Source: Eubacteriales Family XIII. Incertae Sedis bacterium (GTDB lineage Bacteria; Bacillota; Clostridia; Peptostreptococcales; Anaerovoracaceae). From it: 5,149 bases of DNA. Where the stretch lies: positions 1 through 5,149 of the forward strand of contig JAISGB010000069.1 in assembly GCA_031263335.1 (NCBI GenBank), in the 5' to 3' direction. Positions 1 to 5,149 of this stretch are shown here, in pieces (the stretch's first letter is position 1; every line of letters begins with the position of its first letter). A model generated the notes under the pieces. The model was not told the DNA's origin. It was given only the letters and a program-made list of their open reading frames with translations, and did no database searches. Position numbers and translations under genes: made by a program.

Positions 1-2244
1 CGCCTGCGGCTTGCGTCCCTCGAAGACGAAGATGAAGGGCAGGATGGTCTCGACGATGATGAGCAGGGAGATGAAATAGTATTTGCGATCCCCGAGGAAG
101 TAAACGCCGACAAAGATGGTCAGCGGCACGGCGACCAAGATCATCGCCGCCGCCATGAGCGTCCGCGCGGGCAGTTTTCGTTCGCCGCGCGGGATCTGCA
201 GACGTATCTCGGCCGGCGCGTCCCGCCGCCACGAGAACGAAACCACGAGCGCGGACGCGCATACCGCCAAGGACAGCAGGATGCCCGCGTACTTCCACAC
301 CGCTCCGGGTTCCGAAGCCACGCCCACCGCCAAGTCCCCGCCCGAGATAAACGCCTTGAGTCCGCTGAAATTCAGGGCGGCGAAGAGGATCGTCGCGATC
401 AGGCCGGCGCATGAGACACAGGCCGCGACCTTGCGCGCGGGAGACAGAGACGCGATCGATCTGCGCTTCGGCACGGGCGGAGGGGCGACCTCCGAGGGCA
501 AGACATACGCGGTTTCGGGCGCCGGATCGCGAAGCATTCCGTCCCCGCCGGCGTCTCCCCCGTCCCGGTGATCCGGCGCCTTCCCGCCGAGCGCCTCGAT
601 CACCTCGTTCGCCGTGATCGCATGGGGGATGCGATGCCGGACCATGCGGTTGGCCGCCGACGTATAGAAGCTGTTCCCGGAGAAGAACTCCCTCGGCGTC
701 CCTTCCGTCACGACGCCGCCGTCGAAGAACAAGGCGCACGTATCCGCGTATTCGGCGCAGAACTCGATGTCATGGCTGACCATGACGACAGCGGCGCCCG
801 CGTCGGCGAGCTTTCTCAGGATTCCGGCGAACACCGTCTTGAATTCCGCATCAAAGCCCTTCGTCGGCTCATCGAGCAGGAGTATCTTCGGTTGCAGGAG
901 CAGGACCTTCGCGAGGGCCGCGCGCTGCTGTTCCCCGCCCGACAGATCGTAGGGATGGGATGAGAGCAGACCGTCCAATCGGCAGAGGGCCGCCATGCGC
1001 CTCATCCGCTCCCGCTTCTCGGCCTTGGACAGCCGCATCTCCGCGAGGATCTCCAACAGGTCCTCCTCCACGGTCTTGCAGGTGAAGAGCGTCTGAGGAT
1101 TCTGCGGCAGGACGCCGAGCAAGCGGTCGAAGAGAACCGATCTCGACACCTTGCCCGTGTCCTTGCCGTCGACGTAGACCTTGCCGCGATAGGGCGCGTT
1201 CAGCCCCGCGACCAAGGAGAGCGCCGTCGTCTTTCCCGTGCCGTTCCCGCCGAGTATGGCCGAGATCCGGCCCGCGTAAGCCCTGTAGGACAGCCCCCGC
1301 ACCGCGTCCGGCAGATCCTTCTCGTAGCGAAACCAGACATCCTCAAAGGCGATGGCGGGACGATCCCCCGGATCCGACGCCGCGCCGACCGGCGAGACGT
1401 CCACGATCGCCGCGCCCGCCGTCACGGCGTCAAGCCATGCGCGCCCGTCGCGTACATTCATCGGACAGGGCAGATCATTGTCCACCGCCGACCAGACGCG
1501 CATGGGGACGGGCATGGCGCGGAACATCCCGTGTCCCGAGGCGCGCAACGCGGCGCCGACCGCCTCCGGCTTCCCGTCCGCGACGAGACGCCCCCGATCC
1601 ATGACGACGGCCCGGCTTGCCAAGGGAAGGGCTTCCTCCAATCGATGCTCGGTCAACAGGACCGTCACGCCGAGTTCGCGGTTGATGCGACCGACCGTCT
1701 GAAGGAATTCGGACGCCGCGATGGGATCGAGTTGGCTCGTCGGCTCGTCGAGGATGAGCGCGGAGGGTTGCATGGCCATGACGGACGCGAGCGCGAGCAA
1801 CTGTTTCTGACCGCCCGACAGCTCGGACACCTTCCGGTGGAACCACGTCTGAATGCCGAAGAACGAGGCCATCTCCGCCACACGCAGGCGTATCGTCGCC
1901 GTATCGCAACCGAGGCTCTCCAACCCGAACGCCAGTTCATGCCACACCTTGTCGGTCACGATCTGGTTCTCGGGACTCTGCATGACAAAGCCGATCTTCG
2001 CGGACGCGTCGCGGTGGGAGAGATCTTCGAGCGGTCGCCCCTCGAAGAATATCCTTCCGTCCGCCGCGCCGTGCGGGGCAAGCGCGGGTTTGAGCCGGCG
2101 AAGCAAGGTCGTCTTGCCGCAACCGGACGGACCGCAGAGCACGACGAACTCCCCCTGTCCGATCCGCAGATCGATCCCGTCGAGCGCCGGCTGTTCCCGC
2201 ATCGGATAGGTGAAGGTCAGATGTTCGAGCGCAAAGACTTCCAT
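1..2244 (-). CDS. ECF transporter fusion: two EcfA-type ATPase domains plus start of an S-component (3' end off window)
   Basis: One frame stays open for 748 codons from ATG 2244 to the left edge. I checked every codon and found no stop. ATPase domain 1 (about residues 1-235) has Walker A GPSGCGKT (38-45), Q-loop Q89 in QSPENQ, signature LSGGQKQ (142-148), Walker B LILDEP (163-168) and switch H200. Domain 2 (about 296-520) has Walker A GGNGTGKT (332-339), Q381, signature LSGGEQQ (434-440), Walker B LLLDEPT (455-461) and H491. Both sites therefore look catalytically intact, as in an EcfA/EcfA' pair. A Gly/Asp/Pro-rich linker (about 550-605) leads to hydrophobic segments near 609-626, 649-668, 694-715 and 724-742. 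The motif GVYFLGDRKYYF and the tail FVFEGRKPQA resemble the N-terminal part of a clostridial ECF S-component family, recognised from memory. The predicted role is ATP-driven uptake at the inner membrane. Cobalamin as substrate is inferred from the upstream riboswitch. The start is fixed by a GGGAGGA site 6 bases upstream. Confidence 0.5.
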   Translation of the reverse strand, partial: MEVFALEHLTFTYPMREQPALDGIDLRIGQGEFVVLCGPSGCGKTTLLRRLKPALAPHGAADGRIFFEGRPLEDLSHRDASAKIGFVMQSPENQIVTDKVWHELAFGLESLGCDTATIRLRVAEMASFFGIQTWFHRKVSELSGGQKQLLALASVMAMQPSALILDEPTSQLDPIAASEFLQTVGRINRELGVTVLLTEHRLEEALPLASRAVVMDRGRLVADGKPEAVGAALRASGHGMFRAMPVPMRVWSAVDNDLPCPMNVRDGRAWLDAVTAGAAIVDVSPVGAASDPGDRPAIAFEDVWFRYEKDLPDAVRGLSYRAYAGRISAILGGNGTGKTTALSLVAGLNAPYRGKVYVDGKDTGKVSRSVLFDRLLGVLPQNPQTLFTCKTVEEDLLEILAEMRLSKAEKRERMRRMAALCRLDGLLSSHPYDLSGGEQQRAALAKVLLLQPKILLLDEPTKGFDAEFKTVFAGILRKLADAGAAVVMVSHDIEFCAEYADTCALFFDGGVVTEGTPREFFSGNSFYTSAANRMVRHRIPHAITANEVIEALGGKAPDHRDGGDAGGDGMLRDPAPETAYVLPSEVAPPPVPKRRSIASLSPARKVAACVSCAGLIATILFAALNFSGLKAFISGGDLAVGVASEPGAVWKYAGILLSLAVCASALVVSFSWRRDAPAEIRLQIPRGERKLPARTLMAAAMILVAVPLTIFVGVYFLGDRKYYFISLLIIVETILPFIFVFEGRKPQA

Positions 2245-3113
2245 TTGCGATCCTCCCGGACATTGAGGGCCAAGGGCATGAGGCACAGCGCGCAATAGCA
2301 GACGAAGAGGCTGATCGCGTACGTTCCCGTTCGGACGCCCTCCAACATGGGATAGTACAGGAAACCCAATCCCCCGCTCACGGTTCCCGCCGTCAGATAG
2401 CCGCCGCAGATCAATACGAACAGGAGGGCGGAAAGGTCGCGGCGGTCGAATCGGAAGATCGAAAAGGCCGTGCGCTTGGGCAGACCGTAACCGCGGCACT
2501 TCATGCTGTCCGCCGTCTCGATCGCGTTCTCCAAGGCCCAAGTGACCATGATCGACAGGATCCGTATCCCGTGCCGCGCCCGTCTCAGGAGGCCGCCGGT
2601 CGACACGTCGCGTCCGATGCAACGTTGCGCGTCCGTGATCACGCGGATCTGCGCTCTGTAGCGCGGCACGAGGCGCAGGGACATCGAGAGGATGAGCGAC
2701 AGCGCCGGGATGATCCGCCCGAACAGATAGACGAATTTATCCGAGGTCATGACCGCATTGAAGCAGGAGAACCACGAGATGACCGTGATGAGCATGAGGG
2801 CGGCCGCGATCCCGTACACGATGGACTCCAAGGTCAACGGGTTGCCGTTCTTGAAGTAGGTGAGGATCGTCATCCCCCGATGGTTGAAGGCGGGATTGAG
2901 CAACGCCGTGAGGATGAGCAGGGGCAACATGTAGCGCAGGTTGAAACGCCACGCCTTCCTGCCGTTCAGATACAGCGCGTACGAGAAAGCGGACAACAGG
3001 GAGATCACCAAACAGATCGGGTGCATGAGGATCATGGAGAACGCAAGCACGACCACGAAGTAGATCATATTGACGGACGGATGATAATCCGAAAACGTAT
3101 CCCGTTCACTCAT
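2217..3113 (-). CDS. ecfT: ECF transporter transmembrane coupling subunit EcfT (CbiQ family)
   Basis: This 298-residue integral membrane protein couples ATP hydrolysis by the EcfA domains to movement of the S-component. About 35 residues near the middle are cytoplasmic and basic, and they separate two hydrophobic blocks. Likely membrane segments lie near 14-32, 33-49, 61-75, 98-116, 127-146, 227-247 and 265-285. The family hallmark is visible as ADSMKCRGYG (201-210), which matches the A-x-x-x-x-x-R-G coupling-helix motif that docks in the ATPase groove. The preceding stretch SLRLVPRYRAQIRVITDAQ (145-163) is also typical of the coupling region. The start at 3113 puts the conserved DYHPSVN segment at residues 9-15, as expected. 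Its ribosome site is only a weak CAGGGG, 10 bases upstream and overlapping the DUF4430 stop, so translation is probably coupled to the upstream gene. The 3' end overlaps the ATPase fusion by 28 bases. Family call is firm; the corrinoid role comes from context. Confidence 0.5.
   Translation of the reverse strand: MSERDTFSDYHPSVNMIYFVVVLAFSMILMHPICLVISLLSAFSYALYLNGRKAWRFNLRYMLPLLILTALLNPAFNHRGMTILTYFKNGNPLTLESIVYGIAAALMLITVISWFSCFNAVMTSDKFVYLFGRIIPALSLILSMSLRLVPRYRAQIRVITDAQRCIGRDVSTGGLLRRARHGIRILSIMVTWALENAIETADSMKCRGYGLPKRTAFSIFRFDRRDLSALLFVLICGGYLTAGTVSGGLGFLYYPMLEGVRTGTYAISLFVCYCALCLMPLALNVREDRKWKSLRSNI
2251..2257 (-). promoter_or_regulatory. Ribosome binding site for the ATPase fusion
   Basis: GGGAGGA on the minus strand lies 6 bases before ATG 2244. 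It sits inside the 3' end of ecfT, whose stop is at 2217-2219, so the downstream gene starts before the upstream gene ends. This decides the start codon and suggests coupled translation of EcfT and the ATPases. Confidence 0.5.
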
Positions 3114-3129
3114 CGACGCGAAACCCCTG

Positions 3130-3981
3130 TCATTGCCCGCCGAGCGCGGCCGACGCGCCGAGATCGGCGCCCAGGTTGCAGGTATAACGCCATTGGATCG
3201 TATCCCCGTTTTTCAACGTGTATTGCGTACATCCGTAGTTCGGATACCAACCGTTCACATTGTACATCCAACCGGAGAGTTCGCCGCAGTCAAACTCATA
3301 GAGGTTGTTGATCCCCTCGATATAGGCGCTGCCGTATATGGGCGACATCGAAAACTCCATGTGGAGGCCGCTCTTCGCCGTCTCGCGCTTCAACACGTCG
3401 AACACCGTCTCACCCTCCGTGAATCTCACCTTGCGCGCGCCCATGATCACGCCGTTCGCGGGTACAAGCCCCTCCTTGCCCGGCGTAAGGTTGCCGATAT
3501 TGTTCAATATCGTGGCGCAGTCGATTTGGATGGTGACGGTGAGCGTCTTGGGCGGCTCGGGCGCGCGGTCCACCGGCGCGGGCGCGGGCGCCGGCGCGCC
3601 GCCGTTCCCGCTTTGGGCCGTAGATCCGCCGGGCGCCGCCGGCGCGGAAGCGTTGCCGCCCGAAACCGGATCCGAAGAACCCTGTGTCCCCACGGATCCG
3701 CCCGAACCCGTCACCGCCCCGGACGAAGCGGGTTGCTCCGGGTCGGAGACGGCGCTCGGAGACGATACATCCGCCTGATCCTCCGCCTCGTCCGCCTTCG
3801 ACTCACTCGCAAGCGACGCCTTGCCGTCCTTCGCATAGACGGTCTTTCCGTCCGAAGCGGCCGCCTGCCCCTCTGCGGAAGCGCTCCCGCCCGGCAGGAG
3901 GCAATAAGCGCCGACCAAGACCGCGACCGACAACGCGATCCCCAAGAATATCTTCGATTGAAGGAAGTGAAGGAAACGCAT
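3130..3981 (-). CDS. Secreted or membrane-anchored DUF4430 (transcobalamin-like C-terminal domain) protein
   Basis: This is a 283-residue exported protein. Residues 1-36 look like a signal sequence: basic start, hydrophobic core 11-29, and a possible signal peptidase I site after ASA (34-36). Uncleaved, the same segment could anchor it. Residues 37-145 form a low-complexity Ser/Gly/Ala/Pro/Asp-rich spacer ending in an AP repeat (129-136). Residues 146-275 match the DUF4430 pattern: TVTIQIDCATILNN (148-161), GETVFDVLK (190-198), and FDCGELSGWMYNVNGWYPNYG (230-250, key residues W238, N241, N243, G244, W245) followed by LKNGDTIQWRYT (256-267). DUF4430 is related to the C-terminal domain of transcobalamin and intrinsic factor and often accompanies ECF cobalamin loci in Firmicutes. 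It is the first gene after the B12 riboswitch, so extracellular corrinoid capture is a reasonable inference. Cysteines 155, 232, 251 and 268 could form disulfides. A perfectly placed AAAGGAG (3989-3995) supports the start. No LPXTG motif is seen at the C-terminus. Confidence 0.5.
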   Translation of the reverse strand: MRFLHFLQSKIFLGIALSVAVLVGAYCLLPGGSASAEGQAAASDGKTVYAKDGKASLASESKADEAEDQADVSSPSAVSDPEQPASSGAVTGSGGSVGTQGSSDPVSGGNASAPAAPGGSTAQSGNGGAPAPAPAPVDRAPEPPKTLTVTIQIDCATILNNIGNLTPGKEGLVPANGVIMGARKVRFTEGETVFDVLKRETAKSGLHMEFSMSPIYGSAYIEGINNLYEFDCGELSGWMYNVNGWYPNYGCTQYTLKNGDTIQWRYTCNLGADLGASAALGGQ

Positions 3982-3988
3982 CTCGTCT

Positions 3989-3995
3989 CTCCTTT
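3989..3995 (-). promoter_or_regulatory. Ribosome binding site for the DUF4430 gene
   Basis: AAAGGAG lies 7 bases before ATG 3981 and is the strongest ribosome site in the window. It is about 70 bases downstream of the terminator and does not overlap it, which argues that the riboswitch acts on transcription rather than by hiding this site. Confidence 0.5.
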
Positions 3996-4065
3996 CCCGA
4001 AACGACGCCGGCGGACATCCCGTCCCCGGATCGCCGTCCCTCTTCCGCCCGTTTCGAACGTGCGG

Positions 4066-4103
4066 AAATAAAAAACAGCCTCACGGGATTGTGTGAAGCT
4101 GTT
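4066..4103 (-). terminator. Intrinsic terminator of the cobalamin riboswitch (attenuator)
   Basis: The minus strand reads AACAGCTTCAC (4103-4093), loop ACAATCCC (4092-4085), GTGAGGCTGTT (4084-4074), then TTTTATTT. That gives an 11-bp stem with one G-U pair and a U-rich tail. It lies between the aptamer and the first gene. The plus strand has no matching T tract, so it works only in the operon direction. It is the expected OFF structure when B12 is bound. Confidence 0.5.
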
Positions 4104-4146
4104 CGATCCGCATTGCGCCCATGTGATTGTACGCAAGAAACAAAAC

Positions 4147-4184
4147 CGGCAATTCTTCAAACAACCCAAGAATATCCATTGCCG
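4147..4184 (-). promoter_or_regulatory. P13-like hairpin carrying the antiterminator strand
   Basis: CGGCA (4184-4180) and ATTCTT (4173-4168) pair with AAGAAT (4157-4152) and TGCCG (4151-4147), giving 11 bp with a 6-base bulge and the loop GGGTTGTTTG (4167-4158). Loop plus 3' arm bases GGGTTGTTTGAAG (4167-4155) are complementary to CTTCACACAATCCC (4098-4085), the 5' arm and loop of the terminator, with one mismatch and one bulge. The two structures cannot form together. The loop bases GGTT (4166-4163) also match AACC (4307-4304) in the aptamer's L5-like loop, consistent with the known L5-L13 kissing contact of this class. A GTTTTGTTT run follows the hairpin, so weak terminator activity of its own cannot be excluded. 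Confidence 0.5.
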
Positions 4185-4186
4185 TA

Positions 4187-4404
4187 TGTTGTCGATAGGT
4201 CTCCCGGCTTCCGCTTCGTCCGCCGGGGAACCTTCCCATTCCGCCCTCTCGGGCAAAACAGTGGTCGGCTTACGCCTTCCCCTTTGTCCACGGATACGGT
4301 TGTGGTTCGCAACTCCGGATTCTCACCGGATTCCCTTTTCGGCGGCCAAGACGCATCCGATTCGAATGCGCTTCCCCGCCTTATCGCTTTCGCGACCTAC
4401 AACA
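4187..4404 (-). promoter_or_regulatory. Cobalamin riboswitch aptamer (adenosylcobalamin type)
   Basis: Conserved parts occur in the right order on the minus strand. P2 is GGCGG (4380-4376) with CCGCC (4345-4341), enclosing a GCGCAT/ATGCGT arm. Next comes GGGAATCCGGTGAGAATCCGG (4335-4315), the usual GGGAA-xCCGGUGAAAAUCCGG core. A GTTG/CAAC hairpin (4313-4299) is the likely P5/L5. CCACTG follows at 4264-4259, then GGGAAGG (4237-4231), and the 3' box AAGCCGGGAGACCT (4210-4197), close to the B12-box consensus. TGTTGT (4404-4399) pairs with ACAACA (4192-4187) to close P1. Total length of about 218 bases fits the class. It should sense adenosylcobalamin and repress the operon by favouring the terminator downstream. 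Confidence 0.5.
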
Positions 4405-4414
4405 CACTTTCGAG

Positions 4415-4435
4415 CCGCGCCACCGCACGGCGCGG
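4415..4435 (-). other. GC-rich hairpin in the leader, upstream of the aptamer
   Basis: CCGCGCC (4435-4429) and GGCGCGG (4421-4415) form a perfect 7-bp stem with loop GTGCGGT. No U tract follows on the minus strand, so it is not a terminator. It sits between the predicted transcription start and riboswitch P1 and could insulate aptamer folding or protect the 5' end of the RNA. Function unknown. Confidence 0.5.
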
Positions 4436-4477
4436 ACGATATGAATGATGATATGACGCAACAAGTCCGTCATTAAT

Positions 4478-4506
4478 AATATATGCCGTATCGGACACAA
4501 ATGCAA
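4478..4506 (-). promoter_or_regulatory. Probable sigma-70/SigA promoter of the cobalamin uptake operon
   Basis: The minus strand has TTGCAT (4506-4501), a 17-base spacer, then TATATT (4483-4478). The -10 matches the consensus at 5 of 6 positions and the -35 at 3 of 6. It lies in the most AT-rich part of the window, just after the radical SAM stop codon, and would start RNA near 4471, about 65 bases before the aptamer. The untranslated leader would then be about 490 bases. A weaker pair, TTGTTG (4464-4459) and TATCGT (4441-4436), lies downstream. Confidence 0.5.
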
Positions 4507-4522
4507 GAAAATTTTACGTTTT

Positions 4523-5149
4523 TTATTCCGCGAGGGCGCGGATGCGTCTGTTCCTCAGCATCAGATAAACCCCCGGCAACACGCGCGCCGCCGTGCGTTT
4601 GAGGAAGAGTATCCCTGCCTCCTTCCCGGCCGCGAGCCGCCAGATGAGCGCGTGGGGCCGGAGCGGACTCAGGACGCGGCGATCGAGCGCGGCGATCTTC
4701 TTCGCGGATTTCTGCGGCGGCAGGGCGAAATATCTGCGATATTTCAGCATGAGGGCATGAAAACGATAACTGATATACAGCACCTCGTCCCGCGAAAAAT
4801 TCGGTTGTCGCAACTGCACCTTATCGTTGGGATCGACGGTCGGATCGAGGAAACCGCCCTCTGCGGCGATGCGGTGCAGATTCGTCATGGGATAGGGGTA
4901 GAAGATGTTGGCGATGACGCGATCCACGTCCATGCGCGCGTTCAATTTGACGGTGCTGAGCGCCAAGGCCAATGTCTCATGCGGCAGACCGACGATGTTG
5001 TAGGTGCAGGTCGTGATCTTCTGCCGGCGCAACCAATGCGTCACATCCAACATGTGATCGTTGTTCATGCTGCGGTGCAGATATTTCGTGCGCATCTCCG
5101 GATCGCCGCTCTCGAGGCCGATGTCTATCATGTAACACCCGCCCTCGCC
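4523..5149 (-). CDS. Radical SAM protein, C-terminal part (5' end off window)
   Basis: 208 residues are visible. The frame continues past the right edge (GEGGCY precedes the first in-window Met at 5131), so that Met is internal. Two radical SAM landmarks are present: IGLESG, whose Glu lies in the usual SAM-binding strand, with the downstream pattern KYLHRSM, and NIVGLPHET, a variant of the GLPGET motif. The FeS-binding CxxxCxxC would lie off window. The style (GCY-x-I-x-IGLESG, GLPxET, a following segment with YPYPMT) resembles B12-binding-domain radical SAM proteins, but the B12 domain itself cannot be seen. The C-terminal 70 residues are basic and partly hydrophobic (GKEAGILFLKRTAARVLPGVYLMLRNRR region), which may aid membrane association. 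No clear terminator follows the TAA at 4523; the operon promoter begins 17 bases beyond. The reaction is unknown, and neighbouring cobalamin uptake is only suggestive. Confidence 0.5.
   Translation of the reverse strand, partial: GEGGCYMIDIGLESGDPEMRTKYLHRSMNNDHMLDVTHWLRRQKITTCTYNIVGLPHETLALALSTVKLNARMDVDRVIANIFYPYPMTNLHRIAAEGGFLDPTVDPNDKVQLRQPNFSRDEVLYISYRFHALMLKYRRYFALPPQKSAKKIAALDRRVLSPLRPHALIWRLAAGKEAGILFLKRTAARVLPGVYLMLRNRRIRALAE

Noticed and set aside
1475..2263. Shorter minus-strand frames 1475-1909, 1665-1940 and 1937-2263
   Set aside because: Out of frame with the ABC motifs; the real frame runs through them without interruption.
1531..2298. Long plus-strand reading frame over the ATPase region
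   Set aside because: It lies antisense to an intact ABC ATPase with all motifs, and its translation is Arg/Glu/His-rich without recognisable domains; a shadow caused by high GC.
3898..3981. Lipoprotein signal in the DUF4430 protein at Cys27
   Set aside because: The preceding residues GAY do not fit a lipobox, where the residue before Cys should be G, A or S.
2571..4071. Plus-strand frames over ecfT and the DUF4430 gene (2571-3311, 3133-4071, 3338-3778)
   Set aside because: They are antisense to clearly recognisable proteins and have low-complexity composition and no convincing ribosome sites.
3711..4256. Minus-strand frame of 181 codons crossing the riboswitch and the DUF4430 start
   Set aside because: It overlaps the terminator and aptamer and is out of frame with the DUF4430 protein; no domain seen.
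4436..4464. Second promoter TTGTTG / TATCGT
   Set aside because: The -10 matches only 4 of 6 positions and overlaps the GC-rich hairpin; the upstream promoter at 4478-4506 fits better.
4093..4476. Plus-strand frame across the leader region
   Set aside because: Antisense to the riboswitch; the conserved RNA boxes explain the sequence.
4528..4541. Hairpin CCGCG-AGGG-CGCGG near the radical SAM stop, considered as its terminator
   Set aside because: Inside the coding sequence, only 5 bp, and followed on the minus strand by an A-rich rather than U-rich run.
1..5149. CRISPR array, insertion sequence, tRNA or rRNA
   Set aside because: No regularly spaced repeats, no transposase frame or terminal inverted repeats, and no cloverleaf or rRNA-like stretch seen on either strand.

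Overview
The window reads entirely on the minus strand. It looks like a piece of a high-GC anaerobic Firmicute, probably a clostridial lineage. That placement is inferred from strong AGGAG-type ribosome binding sites, an ECF-type (energy-coupling factor) vitamin transporter, a DUF4430 surface protein, and leader regulation by transcription attenuation. The coding regions are GC-rich, and only the promoter/leader stretch around 4440-4520 is clearly AT-rich. The long plus-strand reading frames are shadows of minus-strand genes.

In transcription order (high to low coordinates), the window holds: (1) the C-terminal 208 residues of a radical SAM protein, cut by the right edge; (2) a promoter with a -35/-10 pair; (3) a cobalamin (adenosylcobalamin-type) riboswitch aptamer, followed by a hairpin that carries an antiterminator strand and by a strong intrinsic terminator; (4) a secreted or membrane-anchored DUF4430 protein, whose domain is related to the C-terminal domain of animal transcobalamin/intrinsic factor; (5) EcfT, the transmembrane coupling subunit; (6) one very long frame, open from 2244 to the left edge, encoding two complete ABC ATPase domains followed by the start of a membrane domain that resembles an ECF S-component.

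Together items 2-6 form a self-contained, B12-repressed cobalamin uptake operon. The DUF4430 protein probably captures the corrinoid outside the cell. The S domain would carry it across the membrane, EcfT would couple it to the motor, and the paired ATPase domains would hydrolyse ATP. When B12 is plentiful the leader RNA should terminate before the first gene. The genes are tightly packed: a 16-base gap between DUF4430 and ecfT, and a 28-base overlap between ecfT and the ATPase fusion.

The most unusual points are the apparent EcfA-EcfA-EcfS fusion in one polypeptide, and a leader in which the antiterminator strand sits in the loop of a P13-like hairpin that can also contact loop L5 of the aptamer. 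The left edge cuts the S domain and the right edge cuts the radical SAM catalytic motif, so substrate and reaction for those two remain inferred.
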